Notes: generated by a model from the sequence alone, not told the origin. A stretch of DNA of 64,000 nucleotides from Micromussa lordhowensis (GCA_964020085.1 CAXHUQ010000905.1:62001-126000); one strand, 5' to 3'; shown: positions 34,027-51,046, counted from the stretch's first letter. A program made the numbers and translations.

Positions 34027-35803
34027 GGGCTAGCTAACTATGAGAAAAAACTGTCTGTCATTCGCTAGCGGGAGAGAGATTTGTTTGTGTGACTACCGGT
34101 CGATGATCATTGACGTAGGGACAACATACGGAGTGTTCGCTTACTCCTAATTGTGGCCTAGTTTGCTTGAAGTTCAATCGATTCTCGATGTACGAAGATC
34201 TTGTTCAGTCCATTTAGGACGATGCAGGCCTTCACAGAAAGCCATAGTTCAGCTCTCCGCTGCGGTTTTGATATGTGGAGGTTTGTGTTGACAAGACGCG
34301 AACTTTTTGTTGGAAGCACGGTTATTTTAATTGTACAATTCCTGATTGGATGAAAAGACGTTGGATGTAGTCTTTTTGGCCTCAAAAGCCATACAGGAGA
34401 GTAATTTCCTTTTAGATGGAGATGCGCAGATGGTACTCTCGAGACGACATGGCCATATTTATGCACAGTTATATATTTCGGTGCATAGTCTTAACACGGT
34501 ATTCATAACATCAGACATACATCAGTTAAAAAAAGAAAATAGGTTGTAGCGTGAACTCACTACCAGTCTATAGCCATTCAAAGTTATTTCGTGTAGTAGC
34601 ACATTGATAAAGAAGGAATTACTCTGTCTTTAAGATACACAGAGCTAAATTCCTCGGCAAAGGGACGTTTCCAGCATTCAGCTGGATCCAACAATCCCAA
34701 CAAGCCCGGAAAAGGCTGGCTGGCTGGCTGGCTGGCTGTCTGCCTGCCTGCCTGCCAACGAAATGGCTTGGGTGCAAACTGTGTCAATGAACGGGAACGT
34801 CCAACACATGTGGGATGCGTTGTCTGTAATACTTAAAATAAACTCACGACAGCTGAAAAACAATGCATTTCAATTCTCTTGGCAGTCTAGCAACTTGCCA
34901 AGCTCTATGCTGATCTATCGAACTAACAATTTGCTTGAATCTAGTCCATTTTAACTTGTCTGACATGCACGCACTCTCAGTCGGACCTCCAAACTTCAAA
35001 AACTATCCACCCCGACTATTTATGCTAATATTCCCAAGGGACGTCAGGGTGGCCAAATGGTTAACGTGGTGCGCTACGAAGACAGCGAAGGTCGCAGGTC
35101 GTGGGTTCGAATCACACTACCGCATAGGGGTTATTATCAAACTGGCTTGGGGGCCGAATAACCTCTCCCCGGCTACGTGGTACGTGGAGATTTGGGTCTG
35201 CGAACAAGGAATTACTCTCAAACTGGCTTGGGGGCCGAGTAATTCCTCCCCCAAGAAGTCCTGCGAGGTTTTTTTGGTTTTTATTTCTGCTTGTCTTGAT
35301 TTTCCTGATCATTTTTTTTCCTTTTTCCTGCTCGTAATTCCTTGTTAGTTTTGCTTTTCCCTACTTTCGGTATTTTTTTAACTTTTCATCAGCGCTAGAA
35401 ACGGAAAAACAAGAAGCGTTTTGCGGCATTATGGCTTCCTAAGATTTTTAATTTAGCCCGCGGTGAAATTTTAAGTTACTTTCTTTGTTTTCTTGGCTTA
35501 AACTCACTTCTACCAAACATAGGTTGTATTTGATTTTATTTGATGTGACTTGATTGCAGAATAATTCTTCAATGATCAACTGTTTCATCAAGTCGCAACC
35601 TGCCAGAAACTACATTATCGCGTGTTCAGTGTACTATTTCTTTGGCATTTGAGATCATCTGGTTCAGAGCGACAACAACGTTTGAACTCCACGAGGGTGT
35701 TCACGTCTTAAAACATGGCCACGAACAGAGTGAAAGGAAATCTCGTCAAAGACCGACCGGTCGTGAGTAGCATTTCCTTGCTTTCTCCAATTGAGGCGTT
35801 TTC
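34027..35803 (+). repeat. Array unit 17 (1777 bp)
   Basis: Carries more private changes than its neighbours: cgaagAtcttg, cccggaaAaggct, gtgtcAatgaac, caacaaTgcattt and gttattAtcaaac. Confidence 0.95.
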
Positions 35804-37591
35804 GGGCTAGCTAACTATGAGAAAAAACTGTCTGTCATTCGCTAGCGGGAGAGGGATTTGTTTGTGTGACTACCGGTCGATGATCATTGACGTAGGGACA
35901 ACATACGGAGTGTTCGCTTACTCCTAATTGTGGCCTAGTTTGCTTGAAGTTCAATCGATTCTCGATGTACGAAGCTCTTGTTCAGTCCATTTAGGACGAT
36001 GCAGGCCTTCACAGAAAGCCATAGTTCAGCTCTCCGCTGCGGTTTTGATATGTGGAGGTTTGTGTTGACAAGACGCGAACTTTTTGTTGGAAGCACGGTT
36101 ATTTTAATTGTACAATTCCTGATTGGATGAAAAGACGTTGGATGTAGTCTTTTTGGCCTCAAAAGCCATACAGGAGAGTAATTTCCTTTTAGATGGAGAT
36201 GCGCAGATGGTACTCTCGAGACGACATGGCCATATTTATGCACAGTTATATATTTCGGTGCATAGTCTTAACACGGTATTCATAACATCAGACATACATC
36301 AGTTAAAAAAAAAGAAAATAGGTTGTAGCGTGAACTCACTACCAGTCTATAGCCATTCAAAGTTATTTCGTGTAGTAGCACATTGATAAAGAAGGAATTA
36401 CTCTGTCTTTAAGATACACAGAGCTAAATTCCTCGGCAAAGGGACGTTTCCAGCATTCAGCTGGATCCAACAATCCCAACAATCCCAACAAGCCCGGAAG
36501 GGGCTGGCTGGCTGGCTGGCTGGCTGTCGGCCTGCCTGCCTGCCAACGAAATGGCTTGGGTGCAAACTGTGTCGATGAACGGGAACGTCCAACACATGTG
36601 GGATGCGTTGTCTGTAATACTTAAAATAAACTCACGACAGCTGAAAAACAACGCATTTCAATTCTCTTGGCAGTCTAGCAACTTGCCAAGCTCTATGCTG
36701 ATCTATCGAACTAACAATTTGCTTGAATCTAGTCCATTTTAACTTGTCTGACATGCACGCACTCTCAGTCGGACCTCCAAACTTCAAAAACTATCCACCC
36801 CGACTATTTATGCTAATATTCCCAAGGGACGTCAGGGTGGCCAAATGGTTAACGTGGTGCGCTACGAAGACAGCGAAGGTCGCAGGTCGTGGGTTCGAAT
36901 CACACTACCGCATAGGGGTTATTCTCAAACTGGCTTGGGGGCCGAATAACCTCTCCCCGGCTACGTGGTACGTGGAGATTTGGGTCTGCGAACAAGGAAT
37001 TACTCTCAAACTGGCTTGGGGGCCGAGTAATTCCTCCCCCAAGAAGTCCTGCGAGGTTTTTTTGGTTTTTATTTCTGCTTGTCTTGATTTTCCTGATCAT
37101 TTTTTTTCCTTTTTCCTGCTCGTAATTCCTTGTTAGTTTTGCTTTTCCCTACTTTCGGTATTTTTTTAACTTTTCATCAGCGCTAGAAACGGAAAAACAA
37201 GAAGCGTTTTGCGGCATTATGGCTTCCTAAGATTTTTAATTTAGCCCGCGGTGAAATTTTAAGTTACTTTCTTTGTTTTCTTAGCTTAAACTCACTTCTA
37301 CCAAACATAGGTTGTATTTGATTTTATTTGATGTGACTTGATTGCAGAATAATTCTTCAATGATCAACTGTTTCATCAAGTCGCAACCTGCCAGAAACTA
37401 CATTATCGCGTGTTCAGTGTACTATTTCTTTGGCATTTGAGATCATCTGGTTCAGAGCGACAACAACGTTTGAACTCCACGAGGGTGTTCACGTCTTAAA
37501 ACATGGCCACGAACAGAGTGAAAGGAAATCTCGTCAAAGACCGACCGGTCGTGAGTAGCATTTCCTTGCTTTCTCCAATTGAGGCGTTTTC
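35804..37591 (+). repeat. Array unit 18 (1788 bp)
   Basis: gggagagGgattt variant (shared with 20, 21, 22), an extra CAACAATCC copy, gtcGgcctgcc, and private tttcttAgctt. Confidence 0.95.
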
Positions 37592-39364
37592 GGGCTAGCT
37601 AACTATGAGAAAAAACTGTCTGTCATTCGCTGGCGGGAGAGAGATTTGTTTGTGTGACTACCGGTCGATGATCATTGACGTAGGGACAACATACGGAGTG
37701 TTCGCTTACTCCTAATTGTGGCCTAGTTTGCTTGAAGTTCAATCGATTCTCGATGTACGAAGCTCTTGTTCAGTCCATTTAGGACGATGCAGGCCTTCAC
37801 AGAAAGCCATAGTTCAGCTCTCCGCTGCGGTTTTGATATGTGGAGGTTTGTGTTGACAAGACGCGAACTTTTTGTTGGAAGCACGGTTATTTTAATTGTA
37901 CAATTCCTGATTGGATGAAAAGACGTTGGATGTAGTCTTTTTGGCCTCAAAAGCCATACAGGAGAGTAATTTCCTTTTAGATGGAGATGAGCAGATGGTA
38001 CTCTCGAGACGACATGGCCATATTTATGCACAGTTATATATTTTGCGGTGCATAGTCTTAACACGGTATTCATAACATCAGACATACATCAGTTAAAAAA
38101 AAGAAAATAGGTTGTAGCGTGAACTCACTACCAGTCTATAGCCATTCAAAGTTATTTCGTGTAGTAGCACATTGATAAAGAAGGAATTACTCTGTCTTTA
38201 AGATACACAGAGCTAAATTCCTCGGCAAAGGGACGTTTCCAGCATTCAGCTGGATCCAACAATCCCAACAAGCCCGGAAGGGGCTGGCTGGCTGGCTGTC
38301 TGCCTGCCTGCCTGCCAACGAAATGGCTTGGGTGCAAACTGTGTCGATGAACGGGAACGTCCAACACATGTGGGATGCGTTGTCTGTAATACTTAAAATA
38401 AACTCACGACAGCTGAAAAACAACGCATTTCAATTCTCTTGGCAGTCTAGCAACTTGCCAAGCCTCTATGCTGATCTATCGAACTAACAATTTGCTTGAA
38501 TCTAGTCCATTTTAACTTGTCTGACATGCACGCACTCTCAGTCGGACCTCCAAACTTCAAAAACTATCCACCCCGACTATTTATGCTAATATTCCCAAGG
38601 GACGTCAGGGTGGCCAAATGGTTAACGTGGTGCGCTACGAAGACAGCGAAGGTCGCAGGTCGTGGGTTCGAATCACACTACCGCATAGGGGTTATTCTCA
38701 AAGTGGCTTGGGGGCCGAATAACCTCTCCCCGGCTACGTGGTACGTGGAGATTTGGGTCTGCGAACAAGGAATTACTCTCAAACTGGCTTGGGGGCCGAG
38801 TAATTCCTCCCCCAAGAAGTCCTGCGAGGTTTTTTTGGTTTTTATTTCTGCTTGTCTTGATTTTCCTGATCATTTTTTTTCCTTTTTCCTGCTCGTAATT
38901 CCTTGTTAGTTTTGCTTTTCCCTACTTTCGGTATTTTTTTAACTTTTCATCAGCGCTAGAAACGGAAAAACAAGAAGCGTTTTGCGGCATTATGGCTTCC
39001 TAAGATTTTTAATTTAGCCCGCGGTGAAATTTTAAGTTACTTTCTTTGTTTTCTTGGCTTAAACTCACTTCTACCAAACATAGGTTGTATTTGATTTTAT
39101 TTGATGTGACTTGATTGCAGAATAATTCTTCAATGATCAACTGTTTCATCAAGTCGCAACCTGCCAGAAACTACATTATCGCGTGTTCAGTGTACTATTT
39201 CTTTGGCATTTGAGATCATCTGGTTCAGAGCGACAACAACGTTTGAACTCCACGAGGGTGTTCACGTCTTAAAACATGGCCACGAACAGAGTGAAAGGAA
39301 ATCTCGTCAAAGACCGACCGGTCGTGAGTAGCATTTCCTTGCTTTCTCCAATTGAGGCGTTTTC
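37592..39364 (+). repeat. Array unit 19 (1773 bp)
   Basis: Private cgctGgcggg, gagatgAgcag and a two-base insertion at tatattttGCggtgc. Shares gccaagCctctatg with unit 22 and ctcaaaGtgg with units 20 and 21. Confidence 0.95.
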
Positions 39365-41153
39365 GGGCTAGCTAACTATGAGAAAAAACTGTCTGTCATT
39401 CGCTAGCGGGAGAGGGATTTGTTTGTGTGACTACCGGTCGATGATCATTGACGTAGGGACAACATACGGAGTGTTCGCTTACTCCTAATTGTGGCCTAGT
39501 TTGCTTGAAGTTCAATCGATTCTCGATGTACGAAGCTCTTGTTCAGTCCATTTAGGACGATGCAGGCCTTCACAGAAAGCCATAGTTCAGCTCTCCGCTG
39601 CGGTTTTGATATGTGGAGGTTTGTGTTGACAAGACGCGAACTTTTTGTTGGAAGCACGGTTATTTTAATTGTACAATTCCTGATTGGATGAAAAGACGTT
39701 GGATGTAGTCTTTTTGGCCTCAAAAGCCATACAGGAGAGTAATTTCCTTTTAGATGGAGATGCGCAGATGGTACTCTCGAGACGACATGGCCATATTTAT
39801 GCACAGTTATATATTTCGGTGCATAGTCTTAACACGGTATTCATAACATCAGACATACATCAGTTAAAAAAAAAGAAAATAGGTTGTAGCGTGAACTCAC
39901 TACCAGTCTATAGCCATTCAAAGTTATTTCGTGTAGTAGCACATTGATAAAGAAGGAATTACTCTGTCTTTAAGATACACAGAGCTAAATTCCTCGGCAA
40001 AGGGACGTTTCCAGCATTCAGCTGGATCCAACAATCCCAACAATCCCAACAAGCCCGGAAGGGGCTGGCTGGCTGGCTGGCTGGCTGTCTGCCTGCCTGC
40101 CTGCCAACGAAATGGCTTGGGTGCAAACTGTGTCGATGAACGGGAACGTCCAACACATGTGGGATGCGTTGTCTGTAATACTTAAAATAAACTCACGACA
40201 GCTGAAAAACAACGCATTTCAATTCTCTTGGCAGTCTAGCAACTTGCCAAGCTCTATGCTGATCTATCGAACTAACAATTTGCTTGAATCTAGTCCATTT
40301 TAACTTGTCTGACATGCACGCACTCTCAGTCGGACCTCCAAACTTCAAAAACTATCCACCCCGACTATTTATGCTAATATTCCGAAGGGACGTCAGGGTG
40401 GCCAAATGGTTAACGTGGTGCGCTACGAAGACAGCGAAGGTCGCAGGTCGTGGGTTCGAATCACACTACCGCATAGGGGTTATTCTCAAAGTGGCTTGGG
40501 GGCCGAATAACCTCTCCCCGGCTACGTGGTACGTGGAGATTTGGGTCTGCGAACAAGGAATTACTCTCAAACTGGCTTGGGGGCCGAGTAATTCCTCCCC
40601 CAAGAAGTCCTGCGAGGTTTTTTTGGTTTTTATTTCTGCTTGTCTTGATTTTCCTGATCATTTTTTTTTCCTTTTTCCTGCTCGTAATTCCTTGTTAGTT
40701 TTGCTTTTCCCTACTTTCGGTATTTTTTTAACTTTTCATCAGCGCTAGAAACGGAAAAACAAGAAGCGTTTTGCGGCATTATGGCTTCCTAAGATTTTTA
40801 ATTTAGCCCGCGGTGAAATTTTAAGTTACTTTCTTTGTTTTCTTGGCTTAAACTCACTTCTACCAAACATAGGTTGTATTTGATTTTATTTGATGTGACT
40901 TGATTGCAGAATAATTCTTCAATGATCAACTGTTTCATCAAGTCGCAACCTGCCAGAAACTACATTATCGCGTGTTCAGTGTACTATTTCTTTGGCATTT
41001 GAGATCATCTGGTTCAGAGCGACAACAACGTTTGAACTCCACGAGGGTGTTCACGTCTTAAAACATGGCCACGAACAGAGTGAAAGGAAATCTCGTCAAA
41101 GACCGACCGGTCGTGAGTAGCATTTCCTTGCTTTCTCCAATTGAGGCGTTTTC
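39365..41153 (+). repeat. Array unit 20 (1789 bp)
   Basis: gagagGg variant, extra CAACAATCC copy as in unit 18, private atattccGaaggg, and ctcaaaGtgg. Confidence 0.95.
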
Positions 41154-42933
41154 GGGCTAGCTAACTATGAGAAAAAACTGTCTGTCATTCGCTAGCGGGA
41201 GAGGGATTTGTTTGTGTGACTACCGGTCGATGATCATTGACGTAGGGACAACATACGGAGTGTTCGCTTACTCCTAATTGTGGCCTAGTTTGCTTGAAGT
41301 TCAATCGATTCTCGATGTACGAAGCTCTTGTTCAGTCCATTTAGGACGATGCAGGCCTTCACAGAAAGCCATAGTTCAGCTCTCCGCTGCGGTTTTGATA
41401 TGTGGAGGTTTGTGTTGACAAGACGCGAACTTTTTGTTGGAAGCACGGTTATTTTAATTGTACAATTCCTGATTGGATGAAAAGACGTTGGATGTAGTCT
41501 TTTTGGCCTCAAAAGCCATACAGGAGAGTAATTTCCTTTTAGATGGAGATGCGCAGATGGTACTCTCGAGACGACATGGCCATATTTATGCACAGTTATA
41601 TATTTCGGTGCATAGTCTTAACACGGTATTCATAACATCAGACATACATCAGTTAAAAAAAAAGAAAATAGGTTGTAGCGTGAACTCACTACCAGTCTAT
41701 AGCCATTCAAAGTTATTTCGTGTAGTAGCACATTGATAAAGAAGGAATTACTCTGTCTTTAAGATACACAGAGCTAAATTCCTCGGCAAAGGGACGTTTC
41801 CAGCATTCAGCTGGATCCAACAATCCCAACAAGCCCGGAAGGGGCTGGCTGGCTGGCTGGCTGGCTGTCTGCCTGCCTGCCTGCCAACGAAATGGCTTGG
41901 GTGCAAACTGTGTCGATGAACGGGAACGTCCAACACATGTGGGATGCGTTGTCTGTAATACTTAAAATAAACTCACGACAGCTGAAAAACAACGCATTTC
42001 AATTCTCTTGGCAGTCTAGCAACTTGCCAAGCTCTATGCTGATCTATCGAACTAACAATTTGCTTGAATCTAGTCCATTTTAACTTGTCTGACATGCACG
42101 CACTCTCAGTCGGACCTCCAAACTTCAAAAACTATCCACCCCGACTATTTATGCTAATATTCCCAAGGGACGTCAGGGTGGCCAAATGGTTAACGTGGTG
42201 CGCTACGAAGACAGCGAAGGTCGCAGGTCGTGGGTTCGAATCACACTACCGCATAGGGGTTATTCTCAAAGTGGCTTGGGGGCCGAATAACCTCTCCCCG
42301 GCTACGTGGTACGTGGAGATTTGGGTCTGCGAACAAGGAATTACTCTCAAACTGGCTTGGGGGCCGAGTAATTCCTCCCCCAAGAAGTCCTGCGAGGTTT
42401 TTTTGGTTTTTATTTCTGCTTGTCTTGATTTTCCTGATCATTTTTTTTTCCTTTTTCCTGCTCGTAATTCCTTGTTAGTTTTGCTTTTCCCTACTTTCGG
42501 TATTTTTTTAACTTTTCATCAGCGCTAGAAACGGAAAAACAAGAAGCGTTTTGCGGCATTATGGCTTCCTAAGATTTTTAATTTAGCCCGCGGTGAAATT
42601 TTAAGTTACTTTCTTTGTTTTCTTGGCTTAAACTCACTTCTACCAAACATAGGTTGTATTTGATTTTATTTGATGTGACTTGATTGCAGAATAATTCTTC
42701 AATGATCAACTGTTTCATCAAGTCGCAACCTGCCAGAAACTACATTATCGCGTGTTCAGTGTACTATTTCTTTGGCATTTGAGATCATCTGGTTCAGAGC
42801 GACAACAACGTTTGAACTCCACGAGGGTGTTCACGTCTTAAAACATGGCCACGAACAGAGTGAAAGGAAATCTCGTCAAAGACCGACCGGTCGTGAGTAG
42901 CATTTCCTTGCTTTCTCCAATTGAGGCGTTTTC
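41154..42933 (+). repeat. Array unit 21 (1780 bp)
   Basis: gagagGg and ctcaaaGtgg variants, with a single CAACAATCC block and extra GGCT copies. Confidence 0.95.
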
Positions 42934-44705
42934 GGGCTAGCTAACTATGAGAAAAAACTGTCTGTCATTCGCTAGCGGGAGAGGGATTTGTTTGTGTGAC
43001 TACCGGTCGATGATCATTGACGTAGGGACAACATACGGAGTGTTCGCTTACTCCTAATTGTGGCCTAGTTTGCTTGAAGTTCAATCGATTCTCGATGTAC
43101 GAAGCTCTTGTTCAGTCCATTTAGGACGATGCAGGCCTTCACAGAAAGCCATAGTTCAGCTCTCCGCTGCGGTTTTGATATGTGGAGGTTTGTGTTGACA
43201 AGACGCGAACTTTTTGTTGGAAGCACGGTTATTTTAATTGTACAATTCCTGATTGGATGAAAAGACGTTGGATGTAGTCTTTTTGGCCTCAAAAGCCATA
43301 CAGGAGAGTAATTTCCTTTTAGATGGAGATGCGCAGATGGTACTCTCGAGACGACATGGCCATATTTATGCACAGTTATATATTTCGGTGCATAGTCTTA
43401 ACACGGTATTCATAACATCAGACATACATCAGTTAAAAAAAAAGAAAATAGGTTGTAGCGTGAACTCACTACCAGTCTATAGCCATTCAAAGTTATTTCG
43501 TGTAGTAGCACATTGATAAAGAAGGAATTACTCTGTCTTTAAGATACACAGAGCTAAATTCCTCGGCAAAGGGACGTTTCCAGCATTCAGCTGGATCCAA
43601 CAATCCCAACAAGCCCGGAAGGGGCTGGCTGGCTGGCTGTCTGCCTGCCTGCCTGCCAACGAAATGGCTTGGGTGCAAACTGTGTCGATGAACGGGAACG
43701 TCCAACACATGTGGGATGCGTTGTCTGTAATACTTAAAATAAACTCACGACAGCTGAAAAACAACGCATTTCAATTCTCTTGGCAGTCTAGCAACTTGCC
43801 AAGCCTCTATGCTGATCTATCGAACTAACAATTTGCTTGAATCTAGTCCATTTTAACTTGTCTGACATGCACGCACTCTCAGTCGGACCTCCAAACTTCA
43901 AAAACTATCCACCCCGACTATTTATGCTAATATTCCCAAGGGACGTCAGGGTGGCCAAATGGTTAACGTGGTGCGCTACGAAGACAGCGAAGGTCGCAGG
44001 TCGTGGGTTCGAATCACACTACCGCATAGGGGTTATTCTCAAACTGGCTTGGGGGCCGAATAACCTCTCCCCGGCTACGTGGTACGTGGAGATTTGGGTC
44101 TGCGAACAAGGAATTACTCTCAAACTGGCTTGGGGGCCGAGTAATTCCTCCCCCAAGAAGTCCTGCGAGGTTTTTTTGGTTTTTATTTCTGCTTGTCTTG
44201 ATTTTCCTGATCATTTTTTTTCCTTTTTCCTGCTCGTAATTCCTTGTTAGTTTTGCTTTTCCCTACTTTCGGTATTTTTTTAACTTTTCATCAGCGCTAG
44301 AAACGGAAAAACAAGAAGCGTTTTGCGGCATTATGGCTTCCTAAGATTTTTAATTTAGCCCGCGGTGAAATTTTAAGTTACTTTCTTTGTTTTCTTGGCT
44401 TAAACTCACTTCTACCAAACATAGGTTGTATTTGATTTTATTTGATGTGACTTGATTGCAGAATAATTCTTCAATGATCAACTGTTTCATCAAGTCGCAA
44501 CCTGCCAGAAACTACATTATCGCGTGTTCAGTGTACTATTTCTTTGGCATTTGAGATCATCTGGTTCAGAGCGACAACAACGTTTGAACTCCACGAGGGT
44601 GTTCACGTCTTAAAACATGGCCACGAACAGAGTGAAAGGAAATCTCGTCAAAGACCGACCGGTCGTGAGTAGCATTTCCTTGCTTTCTCCAATTGAGGCG
44701 TTTTC
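42934..44705 (+). repeat. Array unit 22 (1772 bp)
   Basis: gagagGg variant plus the one-base insertion gccaagCctctatg shared with unit 19. Confidence 0.95.
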
Positions 44706-46494
44706 GGGCTAGCTAACTATGAGAAAAAACTGTCTGTCATTCGCTAGCGGGAGAGAGATTTGTTTGTGTGACTACCGGTCGATGATCATTGACGTAGGGA
44801 CAACATACGGAGTGTTCGCTTACTCCTAATTGTGGCCTAGTTTGCTTGAAGTTCAATCGATTCTCGATGTACGAAGCTCTTGTTCAGTCCATTTAGGACG
44901 ATGCAGGCCTTCACAGAAAGCCATAGTTCAGCTCTCCGCTGCGGTTTTGATATGTGGAGGTTTGTGTTGACAAGACGCGAACTTTTTGTTGGAAGCACGG
45001 TTATTTTAATTCTACAATTCCTGATTGGATGAAAAGACGTTGGATGTAGTCTTTTTGGCCTCAAAAGCCATACAGGAGAGTAATTTCCTTTTAGATGGAG
45101 ATGCGCAGATGGTACTCTCGAGACGACATGGCCATATTTATGCACAGTTATATATTTCGGTGCATAGTCTTAACACGGTATTCATAACATCAGACATACA
45201 TCAGTTAAAAAAAAAGAAAATAGGTTGTAGCGTGAACTCACTACCAGTCTATAGCCATTCAAAGTTATTTCGTGTAGTAGCACATTGATAAAGAAGGAAT
45301 TACTCTGTCTTTAAGATACACAGAGCTAAATTCCTCGGCAAATGGACGTTTCCAGCATTCAGCTGGATCCAACAATCCCAACAATCCCAACAATCCCAAC
45401 AAGCCCGGAAGGGGCTGGCTGGCTGGCTGTCTGCCTGCCTGCCTGCCAACGAAATGGCTTGGGTGCAAACTGTGTCGATGAACGGGAACGTCCAACACAT
45501 GTGGGATGCGTTGTCTGTAATACTTAAAATAAACTCACGACAGCTGAAAAACAACGCATTTCAATTCTCTTGGCAGTCTAGCAACTTGCCAAGCTCTATG
45601 CTGATCTATCGAACTAACAATTTGCTTGAATCTAGTCCATTTTAACTTGTCTGACATGCACGCACTCTCAGTCGGACCTCCAAACTTCAAAAACTATCCA
45701 CCCCGACTATTTATGCTAATATTCCCAAGGGACGTCAGGGTGGCCAAATGGTTAACGTGGTGCGCTACGAAGACAGCGAAGGTCGCAGGTCGTGGGTTCG
45801 AATCACACTACCGCATAGGGGTTATTCTCAAACTGGCTTGGGGGCCGAATAACCTCTCCCCGGCTACGTGGTACGTGGAGATTTGGGTCTGCGAACAAGG
45901 AATTACTCTCAAACTGGCTTGGGGGCCGAGTAATTCCTCCCCCAAGAAGTCCTGCGAGGTTTTTTTGGTTTTTATTTCTGCTTGTCTTGATTTTCCTGAT
46001 CATTTTTTTTCCTTTTTCCTGCTCGTAATTCCTTGTTAGTTTTGCTTTTCCCTACTTTCGGTATTTTTTTAACTTTTCATCAGCGCTAGAAACGGAAAAA
46101 CAAGAAGCGTTTTGCGGCATTATGGCTTCCTAAGATTTTTAATTTAGCCCGCGGTGAAATTTTAAGTTACTTTCTTTGTTTTCTTGGCTTAAACTCACTT
46201 CTACCAAACATAGGTTGTATTTGATTTTATTTGATGTGACTTGATTGCAGAATAATTCTTCAATGATCAACTGTTTCATCAAGTCGCAACCTGCCAGAAA
46301 CTACATTATCGCGTGTTCAGTGTACTATTTCTTTGGCATTTGAGATCATCTGGTTCAGAGCGACAACAACGTTTGAACTCCACGAGGGTGTTCACGTCTT
46401 AAAACATGGCCACGAACAGAGTGAAAGGAAATCTCGTCAAAGACCGACCGGTCGTGAGTAGCATTTCCTTGCTTTCTCCAATTGAGGCGTTTTC
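44706..46494 (+). repeat. Array unit 23 (1789 bp)
   Basis: Two extra CAACAATCC copies, ggcaaaTggacg, and tttaattCtacaatt. Same length and marks as unit 24. Confidence 0.95.
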
Positions 46495-48283
46495 GGGCTA
46501 GCTAACTATGAGAAAAAACTGTCTGTCATTCGCTAGCGGGAGAGAGATTTGTTTGTGTGACTACCGGTCGATGATCATTGACGTAGGGACAACATACGGA
46601 GTGTTCGCTTACTCCTAATTGTGGCCTAGTTTGCTTGAAGTTCAATCGATTCTCGATGTACGAAGCTCTTGTTCAGTCCATTTAGGACGATGCAGGCCTT
46701 CACAGAAAGCCATAGTTCAGCTCTCCGCTGCGGTTTTGATATGTGGAGGTTTGTGTTGACAAGACGCGAACTTTTTGTTGGAAGCACGGTTATTTTAATT
46801 CTACAATTCCTGATTGGATGAAAAGACGTTGGATGTAGTCTTTTTGGCCTCAAAAGCCATACAGGAGAGTAATTTCCTTTTAGATGGAGATGCGCAGATG
46901 GTACTCTCGAGACGACATGGCCATATTTATGCACAGTTATATATTTCGGTGCATAGTCTTAACACGGTATTCATAACATCAGACATACATCAGTTAAAAA
47001 AAAAGAAAATAGGTTGTAGCGTGAACTCACTACCAGTCTATAGCCATTCAAAGTTATTTCGTGTAGTAGCACATTGATAAAGAAGGAATTACTCTGTCTT
47101 TAAGATACACAGAGCTAAATTCCTCGGCAAATGGACGTTTCCAGCATTCAGCTGGATCCAACAATCCCAACAATCCCAACAATCCCAACAAGCCCGGAAG
47201 GGGCTGGCTGGCTGGCTGTCTGCCTGCCTGCCTGCCAACGAAATGGCTTGGGTGCAAACTGTGTCGATGAACGGGAACGTCCAACACATGTGGGATGCGT
47301 TGTCTGTAATACTTAAAATAAACTCACGACAGCTGAAAAACAACGCATTTCAATTCTCTTGGCAGTCTAGCAACTTGCCAAGCTCTATGCTGATCTATCG
47401 AACTAACAATTTGCTTGAATCTAGTCCATTTTAACTTGTCTGACATGCACGCACTCTCAGTCGGACCTCCAAACTTCAAAAACTATCCACCCCGACTATT
47501 TATGCTAATATTCCCAAGGGACGTCAGGGTGGCCAAATGGTTAACGTGGTGCGCTACGAAGACAGCGAAGGTCGCAGGTCGTGGGTTCGAATCACACTAC
47601 CGCATAGGGGTTATTCTCAAACTGGCTTGGGGGCCGAATAACCTCTCCCCGGCTACGTGGTACGTGGAGATTTGGGTCTGCGAACAAGGAATTACTCTCA
47701 AACTGGCTTGGGGGCCGAGTAATTCCTCCCCCAAGAAGTCCTGCGAGGTTTTTTTGGTTTTTATTTCTGCTTGTCTTGATTTTCCTGATCATTTTTTTTC
47801 CTTTTTCCTGCTCGTAATTCCTTGTTAGTTTTGCTTTTCCCTACTTTCGGTATTTTTTTAACTTTTCATCAGCGCTAGAAACGGAAAAACAAGAAGCGTT
47901 TTGCGGCATTATGGCTTCCTAAGATTTTTAATTTAGCCCGCGGTGAAATTTTAAGTTACTTTCTTTGTTTTCTTGGCTTAAACTCACTTCTACCAAACAT
48001 AGGTTGTATTTGATTTTATTTGATGTGACTTGATTGCAGAATAATTCTTCAATGATCAACTGTTTCATCAAGTCGCAACCTGCCAGAAACTACATTATCG
48101 CGTGTTCAGTGTACTATTTCTTTGGCATTTGAGATCATCTGGTTCAGAGCGACAACAACGTTTGAACTCCACGAGGGTGTTCACGTCTTAAAACATGGCC
48201 ACGAACAGAGTGAAAGGAAATCTCGTCAAAGACCGACCGGTCGTGAGTAGCATTTCCTTGCTTTCTCCAATTGAGGCGTTTTC
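46495..48283 (+). repeat. Array unit 24 (1789 bp)
   Basis: Apparently identical to unit 23, including private marks, so the pair looks like a very recent unit duplication. Confidence 0.95.
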
Positions 48284-50361
<2,078 letters not shown>

Positions 50362-51046
50362 GGGCTAGCTAACTATGAGAAAAAACTGTCTGTCATTCGC
50401 TAGCGGGAGAGAGATTTGTTTGTGTGACTACCGGTCGATGATCATTGACGTAGGGACAACATACGGAGTGTTCGCTTACTCCTAATTGTGGCCTAGTTTG
50501 CTTGAAGTTCAATCGATTCTCGATGTACGAAGCTCTTGTTCAGTCCATTTAGGACGATGCAGGCCTTCACAGAAAGCCATAGTTCAGCTCTCCGCTGCGG
50601 TTTTGATATGTGGAGGTTTGTGTTGACAAGACGCGAACTTTTTGTTGGAAGCACGGTTATTTTAATTGTACAATTCCTGATTGGATGAAAAGACGTTGGA
50701 TGTAGTCTTTTTGGCCTCAAAAGCCATACAGGAGAGTAATTTCCTTTTAGATGGAGATGCGCAGATGGTACTCTCGAGACGACATGGCCATATTTATGCA
50801 CAGTTATATATTTCGGTGCATAGTCTTAACACGGTATTCATAACATCAGACATACATCAGTTAAAAAAAAGAAAATAGGTTGTAGCGTGAACTCACTACC
50901 AGTCTATAGCCATTCAAAGTTATTTCGTGTAGTAGCACATTGATAAAGAAGGAATTACTCTGTCTTTAAGATACACAGAGCTAAATTCCTCGGCAAAGGG
51001 ACGTTTCCAGCATTCAGCTGGATCCAACAATCCCAACAAGCCCGGA

